This document shows positions 1-8,072 of a stretch of 64,000 bases of DNA, piece after piece. Location: positions 62,175 through 126,174 of the forward strand of contig PLDC01000020.1 of assembly GCA_003134995.1 (NCBI GenBank), written 5' to 3'. Below the pieces are notes generated by a model. It ran no database searches, was not told the DNA's origin, and worked only from the letters and a program-made list of their open reading frames with translations. Each line of letters opens with the position of its first letter. Position 1 is the first letter of the stretch. The translations under genes were made by a program, and so were the position numbers. This DNA is from Acidobacteriaceae bacterium. GTDB lineage: Bacteria; Acidobacteriota; Terriglobia; Terriglobales; Acidobacteriaceae.

Positions 1-574
1 GCGGATCTTCGGGCCTGGCTCCGGGCGCGAATGGCAGCCTGACGGCTCCGGCCATTATGTCGAGTTCATCCTGTGTAAACATTTTCTTGAAGCGGCCGGA
101 ATTGATGACCCGGTCGCGCTCGTCGGGAGGCATGGCGCTTAGATCGCGTACTGCAGTGGTTACCATGCGCCGCCGGTCGGGCGGAAGCTGCCGCATGCGG
201 TTGACTACCTGCTTCTGTTCCGGCGTGAGGTGCGCCCAGCGATCCATGTTATCGACAATGCGTTGCTGTTCGCGTGGTGGAAGGCTCGCGAAATAGTGCA
301 ATTGCTGCCGCAAACGCTGCTGTTGCTGCGGAGTCATATGGCGGAAGCCGGGATCGTTTTGCAAGGCGCGATCCTGCTCGCCCGGCGGAAGACCCTTATA
401 GCGGCGCAGCCAGTCACCTGCGTGGGCTTCTCCCTGATGGTTGGGCGCTGCTGGGCGTGCCTGCACAGTATGGAGGTTGCTGCGCTGCGCCAGGCATGGA
501 GAAAGCGATAGCACAACGGTGGCTGCCGACAGCACAGCCATAGCCATCCATCCCGTCATGAGATTTTTCTGCAT
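1..574 (-). CDS. DUF3106 family secreted protein (3' end cut by window edge)
   Basis: The frame opens at an ATG at 574 and stays open to position 1, so the C-terminus lies outside the window. About 191 residues are visible. An N-terminal hydrophobic segment followed by a CLAQ-like cleavage site (residues 10-30) indicates Sec export. The rest is Pro/Arg/Gln-rich and repeats a pattern of the type LPPxEQxRxxxx (for example LPPGEQDRAL, LPPREQQRIV, LPPDRRRMV, MPPDERDRV), which is the signature of DUF3106 proteins. These often sit behind sigma/anti-sigma pairs in Acidobacteriota and Proteobacteria. It follows the anti-sigma gene on the same strand and is probably the last gene of that operon. Its biochemical role is unknown; a periplasmic envelope-stress role would be inference from context only. 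Confidence 0.75.
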   Translation of the reverse strand, partial: MQKNLMTGWMAMAVLSAATVVLSLSPCLAQRSNLHTVQARPAAPNHQGEAHAGDWLRRYKGLPPGEQDRALQNDPGFRHMTPQQQQRLRQQLHYFASLPPREQQRIVDNMDRWAHLTPEQKQVVNRMRQLPPDRRRMVTTAVRDLSAMPPDERDRVINSGRFKKMFTQDELDIMAGAVRLPFAPGARPEDP

Positions 575-625
575 TCTCCCCCGCCCTTAGGTTCGTTCCG
601 CTCTTAACTCTTGCTACTTCACAGC

Positions 626-1120
626 CTATGGATTCTCAACAACGTCGTGCTGAACCTGCAAATCATCCAGCAGATCGAAGTCGGAATACAGATCATGATT
701 TTTCTCGAGAGCCTGCAGATCGCTCACAGCGGTCCCTGGTCCCGACGGTGTCTGAGGTTCAACCCGCGCGAACTGGCTATCGTTATATCGAGTCGCGCTG
801 TTCTTAGTGAAGAACAATCCCACACCCACTGCGATCAGCACAGTAAGTGCCGCCGCAAGCGCAGGACGCCGGAACCACGCCAACCATGTGACTTGCGGTT
901 TGGCCATCTCTTCGCGTAGACGCGCTTGCAGGCGCACATCAAAATATGGCGAGGGCTCCGGAGACTGCCACTCGTCCAGCAACGCCATGGTCTGCTTGAA
1001 CTCTTCGAGCTTTGCGGCGCACGCGCCGCAGCCCGCCAGATGTCCGCTGACCTCAGGAGTCACTTCCATCAAACCGGATGCCATGTCTGGCATCATTTCT
1101 CGAATCTCATTGCACTTCAT
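626..1120 (-). CDS. Zinc-finger (ZAS, zf-HC2) anti-sigma factor
   Basis: This is a membrane-anchored anti-sigma factor of about 164 residues. The N-terminal cytoplasmic part carries the ZAS pattern Cys ... His-x3-Cys-x2-Cys (HLAGCGAC), which binds zinc and holds the cognate ECF sigma factor. One transmembrane helix follows at about residues 86-106, then a periplasmic tail of about 60 residues that would be the sensing part. Two in-frame ATGs lie 6 nt apart (1126 and 1120). The purine-rich AAGGGGA box sits 8 nt before the second, so 1120 is preferred. The gene is directly downstream of the sigma gene and upstream of the DUF3106 gene, the usual order for such a switch. Confidence 0.88.
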   Translation of the reverse strand: MKCNEIREMMPDMASGLMEVTPEVSGHLAGCGACAAKLEEFKQTMALLDEWQSPEPSPYFDVRLQARLREEMAKPQVTWLAWFRRPALAAALTVLIAVGVGLFFTKNSATRYNDSQFARVEPQTPSGPGTAVSDLQALEKNHDLYSDFDLLDDLQVQHDVVENP

Positions 1121-1204
1121 AACCATTTCCCCTTAACTTCTATTCCTACCGTCAGTCGCCAATTCAGTTGTGATTCTGAGCGGAACGTACCCGCTCGTGA
1201 AGCA

Positions 1205-1981
1205 TCACAGAAATTCTCTTAACTGTTCCCGCAAAGTTTCATACGCGCGAAACAATAACGACTTAGTTGCCGACTCGCTTAACTTCAGTACATCGGCGAT
1301 TTGCTTGTAATCCATTTGCTGATACTTGTGCATTACCACCGCGAGCCGCTGCCGTTCCGGAAGAGTTTCTACTTTGCGCCGGATCGCCAGCATTCGCTCG
1401 CGCCGTACCAGTAATTCTTCGGCCGTCATCTTGCTGTCGGCCACATCCATTGTGGTGCCAGTCTCTTCATCCGGCTCGTCGAGGCTAACCGTCACCTCCG
1501 GACGTTCCTTGCGCGTGTCGCGCGCGTGATTCACCGCGAGATTGGTCGCGATGCGATACAGCCACGTGGTGAACTTCGCGCTGGCTTCATAACTCTGGCG
1601 CGAACGATACACGCGCAGAAAAACTTCCTGCGCAAGATCTTCCGCGGCGGCAGTGTTACGCGCCATGCGGTACATAAAACTCACCAGCGGCCGGCGATAC
1701 TTCTGCACCAGAAAATCGAACGCCGACTGATCTCCAGCCTTCACCCGCAACATGACTTCGGCGTCGGTATAACTTTCAGTGCCAGCCATCGCCGGTTCCA
1801 AACCGCCGGACGGCCCAAGCGCGGCCATCAGAACCCCTCCGTCCATGGCGGCAGTGCTCACACTAGTTCCAACCCTGGGAAGAGCAGAAAGTTCTTCTTT
1901 TTCTTGATCGACCGAACCTTGGGAAGTCCCCGCAGATGAGGGGGATAGACCGGGTCGAAGCGGTTTGGTTTGGTCCGGCAT
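1205..1981 (-). CDS. ECF RNA polymerase sigma factor (sigma-E/RpoE-like)
   Basis: The protein has a sigma-70 region 2 (FDFLVQKYRRPL ... AEDLAQEVFLRVYR ... FTTWLYRIATNLAVNHAR) and a C-terminal region 4 helix-turn-helix (LPERQRLAV ... YKQIADVLKLSESATKSLLFRA). This is the standard two-domain ECF layout, directing RNA polymerase to a small regulon. An unusual Ser/Pro/Gly-rich N-terminal extension of about 65 residues precedes region 2; in other ECF proteins this part is much shorter. The frame is open back to a TTG at 2041, but the first ATG at 1981 is preferred because the upstream part looks non-coding. Its partner is the zinc-finger anti-sigma factor immediately downstream. Confidence 0.9.
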   Translation of the reverse strand: MPDQTKPLRPGLSPSSAGTSQGSVDQEKEELSALPRVGTSVSTAAMDGGVLMAALGPSGGLEPAMAGTESYTDAEVMLRVKAGDQSAFDFLVQKYRRPLVSFMYRMARNTAAAEDLAQEVFLRVYRSRQSYEASAKFTTWLYRIATNLAVNHARDTRKERPEVTVSLDEPDEETGTTMDVADSKMTAEELLVRRERMLAIRRKVETLPERQRLAVVMHKYQQMDYKQIADVLKLSESATKSLLFRAYETLREQLREFL

Positions 1982-2173
1982 GAGGGTTACTTTAGGCACA
2001 GGAATTCGGCTACACAAAGCGCCGCGCCCCTGTCCGAGCAATTAGGCTAACACGCCTCGGATTCGCCTCCAAACTCTACTTTCGATGGTGGTGCAGTTTG
2101 ACTTACGCACTGGGCCGGTTAGGCGCGAGATCCATGGCCAAGCCTGATGACGGCTCCGCTCTGGACGCCAATG

Positions 2174-2191
2174 TGTAAAGTCTGCTTGACA
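2174..2191. promoter_or_regulatory. Palindromic operator copy 1 of the XRE module
   Basis: The 18-bp site reads TGTAAAG-TCTG-CTTGACA. The half sites are inverted repeats with one mismatch, and that mismatch is the base that creates a consensus -35 box (TTGACA) in the right half. It matches copy 2 at 14 of 18 positions. Repressor binding here would directly mask the promoter. Confidence 0.6.
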
Positions 2192-2214
2192 TCCGAGAGC
2201 CTGCGAGCTACACT
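2186..2214 (+). promoter_or_regulatory. Sigma-70-type promoter of the XRE module
   Basis: A perfect -35 hexamer TTGACA (2186-2191) is followed after 17 bp by TACACT (2209-2214). This predicts transcription starting near 2220-2222, giving a very short or nearly absent leader before the ATG at 2236. Confidence 0.65.
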
Positions 2215-2218
2215 CCAA

Positions 2219-2236
2219 TGGAAAGTTAGCTTTACA
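2219..2236. promoter_or_regulatory. Palindromic operator copy 2, overlapping the start codon
   Basis: The site reads TGGAAAG-TTAG-CTTTACA, an inverted repeat with one mismatch between the 7-bp arms. Its centre is 45 bp downstream of the centre of copy 1 and its last base is the A of the XRE start codon. Two related sites flanking the promoter suggest cooperative autorepression. Confidence 0.6.
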
Positions 2237-2487
2237 TGGCGCCAAATATCTTAAACCGGGTTAAGGAACTCCGCGCCGCTCGCGGATGGACGCAAGAGCA
2301 GCTTGCCGATGCAGTGGGCGTTTCGCGGCAGAGCATCAACTCGATTGAGCGCGACCGTTATGTGCCGAGTCTTCCGCTGGCACTTACTTTTGCGCGAGTG
2401 TTTGGGTGTTCGACCGACGAGATCTTCACTCTGAACGGCGACGTGAAGCCCGGCGAGATTAAGTCCGGCGAAATGCGGGAGGGCTAG
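2236..2487 (+). CDS. Small XRE-family (HTH_3) transcriptional regulator
   Basis: This 83-residue protein is almost entirely one Cro/CI helix-turn-helix domain: LNRVKELRAARGWTQEQLADAVGVSRQSINSIERDRYVPSL. It resembles the YozG-like regulators that are coupled to small membrane proteins. It is the first gene of a compact plus-strand unit (2 nt to the next gene, then a CPBP protease). Promoter and operators are visible immediately upstream, so it probably represses its own operon. Its C-terminal 15 residues are Gly/Glu-rich and not part of the fold. No effector-binding domain is present. Confidence 0.9.
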   Translation: MAPNILNRVKELRAARGWTQEQLADAVGVSRQSINSIERDRYVPSLPLALTFARVFGCSTDEIFTLNGDVKPGEIKSGEMREG

Positions 2488-2489
2488 AA

Positions 2490-2749
2490 ATGGTAATTCC
2501 TCTTCTAGTGTTAATCGGCGAGCGCTTAAAGAAAGTTCCAATCCTGGGCAAGCTGGTGGACGAACGCTTCCTCAGCTATCGCCGTCGCGCCCAAAGAATT
2601 GGCGGATTGATCGGCTTCATCATTGCCGACGTTCTTTGGGGCTACCGCTATCTGTCAAGCACGTCCAGAGCTGGGATCTGCTGGCGGTCGTCCTGACGGT
2701 AGCCGTGGTCTACGTTGTTTTGATTGTCTGGTATCTGATAACTGAATAG
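2490..2749 (+). pseudogene. Two-helix membrane protein of the XRE module, frameshifted
   Basis: The first frame (2490-2696) encodes a basic segment and a first hydrophobic helix (IGGLIGFIIADVLWG), then runs into about 15 residues of unlikely sequence and a stop. Reading in the -1 frame from about 2643 restores a second clear helix (LLAVVLTVAVVYVVLIVWYLITE) that ends at TAG 2747-2749, 10 nt before the next gene and just ahead of its ribosome-binding site. The parts together make the two-helix protein expected after such XRE regulators. A one-base deletion between about 2630 and 2665 explains the break. A sequencing error or a real disruption cannot be told apart here; there is no classic slippery heptamer at the junction. 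Confidence 0.65.
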
Positions 2750-2759
2750 GAGAGAAAAA

Positions 2760-3752
2760 ATGACGCTCACAAATACGCTGAAAGCCAACGAAGTCGCGCC
2801 TTTGCTGTCCCCTCGATTGTCGGTGGAACGTTCTCCCGAACGCCATCCCCGATCCGGCTTCAAATCAATCTTCATTGGACCCAACGGTCTGCGTGCAGGT
2901 TGGCGCGTGCTCATCTTCAGCGCCCTTGTGGTCGTTCTGCTTGGCAGCTTCGTTCTCATCCGCGCCGGCGGGGTTCAAGGTTTCCGCGAAGCGCAAAAGC
3001 ACGCCGCCGAACTGACGATCACGCCGCTGTTGATGTTCAAAGGCGAAGCCGTGGCTTTCCTGCTGATATGCGTTGCCGCTTTGATCATGGGAAAAATCGA
3101 ACATCGCAAATTCAGCGAATACGGTTTGCCCTTAAGGTTAGCGCTGCGAAAAGACTTCTGGATCGGCGCTGGCTCGGGCTTCCTCGCGATCAGCGGCACA
3201 CTGCTCGCAATCTTTCTGCTGCACGGTTTCCACGTCACCGGCCTGGCGCTTCACGGCACGGCAATTCTGTCTTCAATGGCCGCGTGGGGAATTGCGTTTC
3301 TTATGGTCGGACTGTTTGAAGAATTCCTGAATCGCGGCTACATCCAATACACGCTTGCTTCCGGAATCGGCTTTTGGCCGGCGGCGTTGGTGATGTCGTT
3401 CCTGTTCGGTTTCGGCCACTACTTTAATGCGAACGAAACTGCGGTGGGTTCGATCTCCGCGGGATTATTCGGGCTGTTGTTCTGTTTCTTTTTGCGGCGC
3501 ACTGGAAATCTTTGGATTGCGGTCGGATTTCATACCGCCTGGGACTGGGGACAAATTTTCTACGGCGTTCCCGACAGCGGCATCGTGCCTTACCACAACG
3601 TTCTGAGTTCCGCATTTAGCGGGCCGCGCTGGTTGACTGGCGGCATCGTTGGGCCTGAAGCCAGCATCCTGTGTCCTATCGCGTTGTTGGTGGTAGGACT
3701 GATTTTCAGCCGCTACTATCGCGAGAACAAGCTACTGACGCCGCGGTCGTAG
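2760..3752 (+). CDS. CPBP family intramembrane glutamic protease (CAAX/Abi)
   Basis: This 330-residue polytopic membrane protein has the CPBP (formerly Abi/CAAX) active-site motifs in order: EE-x3-R (E187, E188, R192 in FEEFLNRG), FxxxH (FGFGH, His220) and H-x3-D (HTAWDW, His258, Asp262). About eight hydrophobic segments surround them. Members cleave prenylated or membrane substrates; in bacteria many act in peptide immunity or regulated proteolysis. The substrate here is not evident. A good AGGAG ribosome-binding site lies 8 nt upstream, overlapping the end of the frameshifted gene, so the three genes are likely one transcript controlled by the XRE protein. Confidence 0.88.
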   Translation: MTLTNTLKANEVAPLLSPRLSVERSPERHPRSGFKSIFIGPNGLRAGWRVLIFSALVVVLLGSFVLIRAGGVQGFREAQKHAAELTITPLLMFKGEAVAFLLICVAALIMGKIEHRKFSEYGLPLRLALRKDFWIGAGSGFLAISGTLLAIFLLHGFHVTGLALHGTAILSSMAAWGIAFLMVGLFEEFLNRGYIQYTLASGIGFWPAALVMSFLFGFGHYFNANETAVGSISAGLFGLLFCFFLRRTGNLWIAVGFHTAWDWGQIFYGVPDSGIVPYHNVLSSAFSGPRWLTGGIVGPEASILCPIALLVVGLIFSRYYRENKLLTPRS

Positions 3753-3836
3753 CACGTGACGTCGCTTCCGCCGGTGGCGTCGGCGCCATCGAACTCTGCT
3801 AGAATGGCGCAAATTCTAGAATCACTGGAGACGCCG

Positions 3837-5258
3837 ATGCGCCGATGTTTCGTGGTTTTGGCTGGCCTTCTGTTGGCGGGAGCGGTTTTGTCGTTCTCGC
3901 CCATTTCCTCCCTTCAGGCGGGCGCGCCCAGCGCGGAGTTGAAGGGTTCCTTCCGTCTGCCACCAAAGAATGGCTGGACGTTCGTGCATCTACAAGGCAC
4001 GCCGCACGAAATCGGCTTTCAGAACGGCTACCTGCTGGCGCCGGAAATCGAAGACATTTTGAAGGTCGTAATTCTTGAAGAGACGCACAGCAGCAGAAAA
4101 GACTGGCAGTTCTTCCGCGATGCCGCGCAGAACATGATGTGGCCCCACATCGAGCAGGAATATCGGGAAGAATTGCAGGGGATTACCGACGGTGTGAATG
4201 CGCACGGCATCAAGATCGATCTCTGGGATGTGGTGGCGTTGAATGCCGCCGAAGAATGGGACTATTACGTCAGGCAATACGACAAAGACCACGGCATCAA
4301 GGCTTCGGCAGCGCGCGCCGTTCCCGAGCATTGCAGCGCTTTCGTCGCCACGGGTAGCTACACGAAAGACGGCAAGGCGGTAATTGCGCACAACAACTGG
4401 ACCAGTTATCTGGATGGCGAACGGTGGACGATTATTTACGACATCGTTCCCACGAACGGCAAGCGCATGCTCATGGACGGGCTGCCGGGCGTTATTCACA
4501 GCGCCGACGATTTCGTGATGAACTCCGCGGGAATCGTGATTACGGAAACCACGATCGGACACTTTTCGGCATACGATGCCAACGGCATTCCTGAATTTGT
4601 GCGGGCTCGCAAGGCGGCGCAGTATTCCGCTTCGATCGACGACTTTGCCCGCATCATGAAGAACGGAAACAACGGCGGCTACGCCAACACCTGGCTGATT
4701 GCCGACACCGCGAAGAATGAAATCGGCCGCCTCGAATTAGGATTGAAGAACGTTACACTGGCGCGGACAAGTGACGGATACTTTGTGGGTTCGAACTTCC
4801 CCATCAGCGAGAAGTTGATTCGTGAAGAAACCGACTTCGATCCTCATGACATGAGTCAGAGTGCCACCGCACGCCACGTGCGCTGGGAGCAACTCATGTC
4901 CGAAAATAAAGGCAAGATTGACGTTGCGGCGGCACAGCGCTTTCTCGCCGACCATTACGATACCTACGAAAACAAAGAAGATCCCGACGAACGCACACTC
5001 GACGGGCACATCGACCTTTCGCCGCGAGGCTCTGAAGGTTGGCAACCGCCTTTCGGAATGGCCGGGGCTGTCCAGAACAAGGCGGCCGACGCAAGCATGA
5101 CCGCGGACATGAGTTTCACCGCGGCCGCTGGTCACGCCTGCGGCATGGATTTCAAGGCTGCGGACCATCTGCGCGCGCATCCGGAATTCAACTGGCAGCA
5201 AAGTCTTCAGCGCGACATGAACGCCGGGGCGTGGACTACGTTCAGCGTGGCAAAGTAG
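3837..5258 (+). CDS. Secreted C45/phospholipase B-like Ntn hydrolase
   Basis: The frame is open from 3756, but ATG 3837 is chosen because GGAG stands 6 nt before it and a signal peptide begins there (MRRCFVVLAGLLLAGAVLS). The mature protein shows an acyltransferase/phospholipase B-like Ntn pattern: a PHEIGFQNGYLLAPEI block, then EHCSAFVATG with the likely nucleophile Cys166 (numbered from 3837), followed by GKAVIAHNNW. The Cys would become the new N-terminus after autoproteolysis. Later blocks (LPGVIHSADDFVMNSAGIVITETT, NTWLIADT) fit the family. Likely role is periplasmic or extracellular amide or ester hydrolysis; the substrate is unknown. It starts about 85 bp after the CPBP gene and may be separately transcribed. 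Confidence 0.75.
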   Translation: MRRCFVVLAGLLLAGAVLSFSPISSLQAGAPSAELKGSFRLPPKNGWTFVHLQGTPHEIGFQNGYLLAPEIEDILKVVILEETHSSRKDWQFFRDAAQNMMWPHIEQEYREELQGITDGVNAHGIKIDLWDVVALNAAEEWDYYVRQYDKDHGIKASAARAVPEHCSAFVATGSYTKDGKAVIAHNNWTSYLDGERWTIIYDIVPTNGKRMLMDGLPGVIHSADDFVMNSAGIVITETTIGHFSAYDANGIPEFVRARKAAQYSASIDDFARIMKNGNNGGYANTWLIADTAKNEIGRLELGLKNVTLARTSDGYFVGSNFPISEKLIREETDFDPHDMSQSATARHVRWEQLMSENKGKIDVAAAQRFLADHYDTYENKEDPDERTLDGHIDLSPRGSEGWQPPFGMAGAVQNKAADASMTADMSFTAAAGHACGMDFKAADHLRAHPEFNWQQSLQRDMNAGAWTTFSVAK

Positions 5259-5355
5259 GAGCTCTTTACGGCGTCGCGCTTTCTGCCAATCGTCGGTGGA
5301 CAGCGATTCCTGTCACTATGCGTTTGCGGACAACGAGCAACAGCAAATATGAGAG

Positions 5356-5386
5356 TTGATCTCCGCCGAGGCCAATTCTGTATAAT
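5356..5386 (+). promoter_or_regulatory. Probable tRNA-Val promoter
   Basis: A perfect TATAAT box (5381-5386) lies 22 nt before the mature tRNA 5' end, with TTGATC (5356-5361) 19 bp upstream as a weak -35 box. Confidence 0.5.
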
Positions 5387-5408
5387 GATGAACTTACCGC
5401 ATCATAGT

Positions 5409-5483
5409 GGGCGCTTAACTCAGCGGTAGAGTGCCATCTTCACACGGTGGAAGTCATAGGTTCGAATCCTATAGCGCCCACCA
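5409..5483 (+). tRNA. tRNA-Val (anticodon CAC)
   Basis: The cloverleaf can be drawn by eye. The acceptor stem GGGCGCT pairs with AGCGCCC, the D stem is ACTC/GAGT, the anticodon stem CCATC/GGTGG has a TTCACAC loop (anticodon CAC at 5441-5443, reading GUG), and the T arm has the GGTTCGAATCC core. The CCA end is encoded (5481-5483). It stands alone; no integrase or att duplication is visible next to it. Confidence 0.95.
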
Positions 5484-5692
5484 TTCACCAACTGAGTCTG
5501 CGGACGTTACCGCGTCGTCTATGTCCAACAACACCTCTCCCACAAAAGTTGGATCTCGGCGAAGTCTTCGTCAGCCACGTCCCCCGATTGACGGGGTTCA
5601 ACGGACAGTTCCCCACATCTATCGGTAACCAATTGCACGGCCGAACCCGATGAATATCCAGTTTGACCTTATATTATGGATGAGGTCGTTTC

Positions 5693-8005
5693 ATGGCTCT
5701 CAGACGGGGCCGGAAACGACATGGATTTTCTATGGGGATGCCTAGCACGAAGAGTTGCCATAATGCCGCTCGCCGCCGATTCTGGTTGGCGATGTCGGGG
5801 TTTGTCATGGCGTTTGCGCTGTTGCCCTTTTCCTACAAAGTCGAACGCCGCCTGGAGACGGCGGTTCACATCAAGGGCGGAGAATCCGAGAAAGTTGACC
5901 TGGAACTGGCGCAGCGTTTTCAGTCTCCATACGCGCACCGCCTGGTTCTGGTGATCAGCGGCGTTCCTGATCCGGATTCGGCCAAGGGCGCGGATGCGTT
6001 GGGCTTCTTAACCAGTTCATTGCGTAGCGTGCCGGGAGTGTCGGGCGCCATCTCGAGTCTGGATTGGCCAGATCCTCTGTTCACTGGGGACAATGGCGGG
6101 GCGTTGATCATCGTGGGGCTGGACCCGCACGATGAAAGTGTCGAAGCGCTGGTCCCCAGATTGAGAGCAAAGGCAGACTTGATGCAAGGTCAGCTCAAGG
6201 CGCAGTACCCCAATATCAAACTGGAGATTACGGGTGAAACGCCGCTGAACTTCGATCTTCGCAAGGTCAGTGCGGATGACGTGACCCATGCCGAGGAACG
6301 AGCGATGCCGATCACTCTCGTGCTTCTGTTGCTGGCTTTCGGCAGTATTGTCGCGGCGTTGTTGCCTCTGGGAGTTGGAGTACTCTCCATCTCGATGGCG
6401 CTGGGTGCGGCCGCGCTACTCGCGCATTATTTTCAGCTTTCGATTCTGGTACAGAATCTGGCAACGATGCTCGGCCTCGGGTTGGGCATCGACTACGCAT
6501 TGCTGATGGTGAGCCGGTTTCGCGAAGCGTTGGCCGAAGGATACGATCCCGGCCCTGCCGCCGATATTGCTGCCCGGCAAGCGGGACGGACGCTGATCAT
6601 TTCGGCCACGACAGTTGCAATCGGGTTTTCAGCGCTGCTGACTGTGCCCATCAGCGAACTCCGCTCCATCGGGATAGCTGGCCTGCTGGTAACCGTTTTA
6701 AGTGTCATGCTCTGCACATTCATTCTGCCCTGGGTGCTTGGTCTTCTTGGGCACCGGATCGACTCGGCCAGAGTGCGCCTTTCAGCCAAACGATTGGAAA
6801 CCCGTGAGAGCCTATGCGCGGCAAGTGAGCGGTGGGTGCGGTGGGGCAGCATCATAACCCGCCGGCCTTGGACGGCTCTACTTGTCGCCGGGATTCCGCT
6901 GCTGATCCTTGCGTTCCAGGCGCGGAAAATTTCTCCGGGGGTTCCCGATCATAATTCGCTCCCGGCTGCAGCCGAGTCGGTGCAAGCACTGCACACGCTT
7001 CAAAGGATGGGACGCTCGGGAATTGTGCAGAGCCTCCGGGTGATTCTCGAGTTGCCGCAACCGTCCGCGCCGCTCTCGCCCTCTGGCTGGCTTGCCGTCA
7101 GTCAATTGACAAAGCATTTTCAGAGCGATGCTCGAGCGCAAGAAGTCTTGTCTCTTCCGACCCTCACGGGGATGTCTGATACTGCGGATGCTGTCAATGA
7201 TTTGCCAGAGCCAATGCGCAAGAGTTTTCTTCGCAACGATGGCCAAGCCACCTTGATTGAGTTGCTGCCCACCTCCACTCTTTCGCCCAACCAACAGATA
7301 CGATGGGTGCGAGATGTGCGTTCGACCGATGTCGCGGCGATTACCGGCGTGCCGGGTGCCAGGCTGCTTGTCGGCGGCGTTCCCGCACTTGAGGCAGATT
7401 ATGACGCGGTCGTAAAGGAGCGGATGCCGAAAGTGGTGCTTGGCGTCATATTGGGCAGCTTGCTGGCGCTCCTGTTCGGGTTACGCTGTCTGTTTGCGGC
7501 GGTCAAAGCAATTCTGCTCAATCTGCTCTCCGTTGGCGCTGCATTCGGTGCATTAGTTGTCGTTTTTCAGGAAGGCCACGGTGGCAGAATCTTTGGGCTC
7601 GAAGGACCCACCGGCAGCGTATACCCCATCGTGCCGATTCTCTCGTTTGCCATCGTCTTCGGATTGAGCATGGACTATGAGGTCTTTCTGGTCACCCGAG
7701 TCCTCGAAGAACGGCGCCGCGGTTTGTCCGAGAGATCAGCGGTGATCGAGGGCCTCGCGCGGACCGCCGGACTCATCACGAGCGCCGCGGCAATTATGAT
7801 TGCCGTCTTCGTCGCATTCACTGTGGGGAGCTTTCTAGTCGTCCAAATGCTGGGCTTTACGCTCGCCGGAGCGGTGCTGATCGACGCTACAGTTGTCCGG
7901 ATGGTAGTCGGGCCGGCACTATTACAACTTGCCGGAGACTGGAACTGGTGGCCTTGGGGCTTACATGGGGCTGCGGCAACACCTGAAAAAGAACTGGTCC
8001 CATAA
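5693..8005 (+). CDS. MMPL/RND-superfamily exporter
   Basis: This 770-residue protein has the internally duplicated RND plan: one N-terminal helix, a periplasmic domain (about residues 55-200), a block of about six helices, a second periplasmic domain (about 410-570) and a second helix block. The signature MMPL motifs GLGLGIDYALLMVSRFRE in the first half and FGLSMDYEVFLVTRVLEE in the second are both present. The charged residues next to Asp-Tyr in these helices belong to the proton relay. Members export lipids, hopanoids or polyketide lipids to the outer envelope. A LolA-like gene faces it convergently 67 bp downstream, which suggests lipid or lipoprotein traffic to the outer membrane. No accessory adaptor or outer-membrane channel gene is adjacent. 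Confidence 0.88.
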   Translation: MALRRGRKRHGFSMGMPSTKSCHNAARRRFWLAMSGFVMAFALLPFSYKVERRLETAVHIKGGESEKVDLELAQRFQSPYAHRLVLVISGVPDPDSAKGADALGFLTSSLRSVPGVSGAISSLDWPDPLFTGDNGGALIIVGLDPHDESVEALVPRLRAKADLMQGQLKAQYPNIKLEITGETPLNFDLRKVSADDVTHAEERAMPITLVLLLLAFGSIVAALLPLGVGVLSISMALGAAALLAHYFQLSILVQNLATMLGLGLGIDYALLMVSRFREALAEGYDPGPAADIAARQAGRTLIISATTVAIGFSALLTVPISELRSIGIAGLLVTVLSVMLCTFILPWVLGLLGHRIDSARVRLSAKRLETRESLCAASERWVRWGSIITRRPWTALLVAGIPLLILAFQARKISPGVPDHNSLPAAAESVQALHTLQRMGRSGIVQSLRVILELPQPSAPLSPSGWLAVSQLTKHFQSDARAQEVLSLPTLTGMSDTADAVNDLPEPMRKSFLRNDGQATLIELLPTSTLSPNQQIRWVRDVRSTDVAAITGVPGARLLVGGVPALEADYDAVVKERMPKVVLGVILGSLLALLFGLRCLFAAVKAILLNLLSVGAAFGALVVVFQEGHGGRIFGLEGPTGSVYPIVPILSFAIVFGLSMDYEVFLVTRVLEERRRGLSERSAVIEGLARTAGLITSAAAIMIAVFVAFTVGSFLVVQMLGFTLAGAVLIDATVVRMVVGPALLQLAGDWNWWPWGLHGAAATPEKELVP

Positions 8006-8072
8006 CGCCGAACGGCGTGGGTGCCGCGGGATCCCACAGGACCGGGCCAAAAACCCAATTAGGAGATTCGAT

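Noticed and set aside
1982-2041. TTG start giving a 278-residue sigma factor.
   Set aside because: The extra 20 residues have no support; ATG 1981 is the first standard start.
5409-5483. tRNA-Val as an attachment site of an integrated element.
   Set aside because: No integrase, excisionase or duplicated tRNA end was found next to it; flanking genes are ordinary envelope genes.
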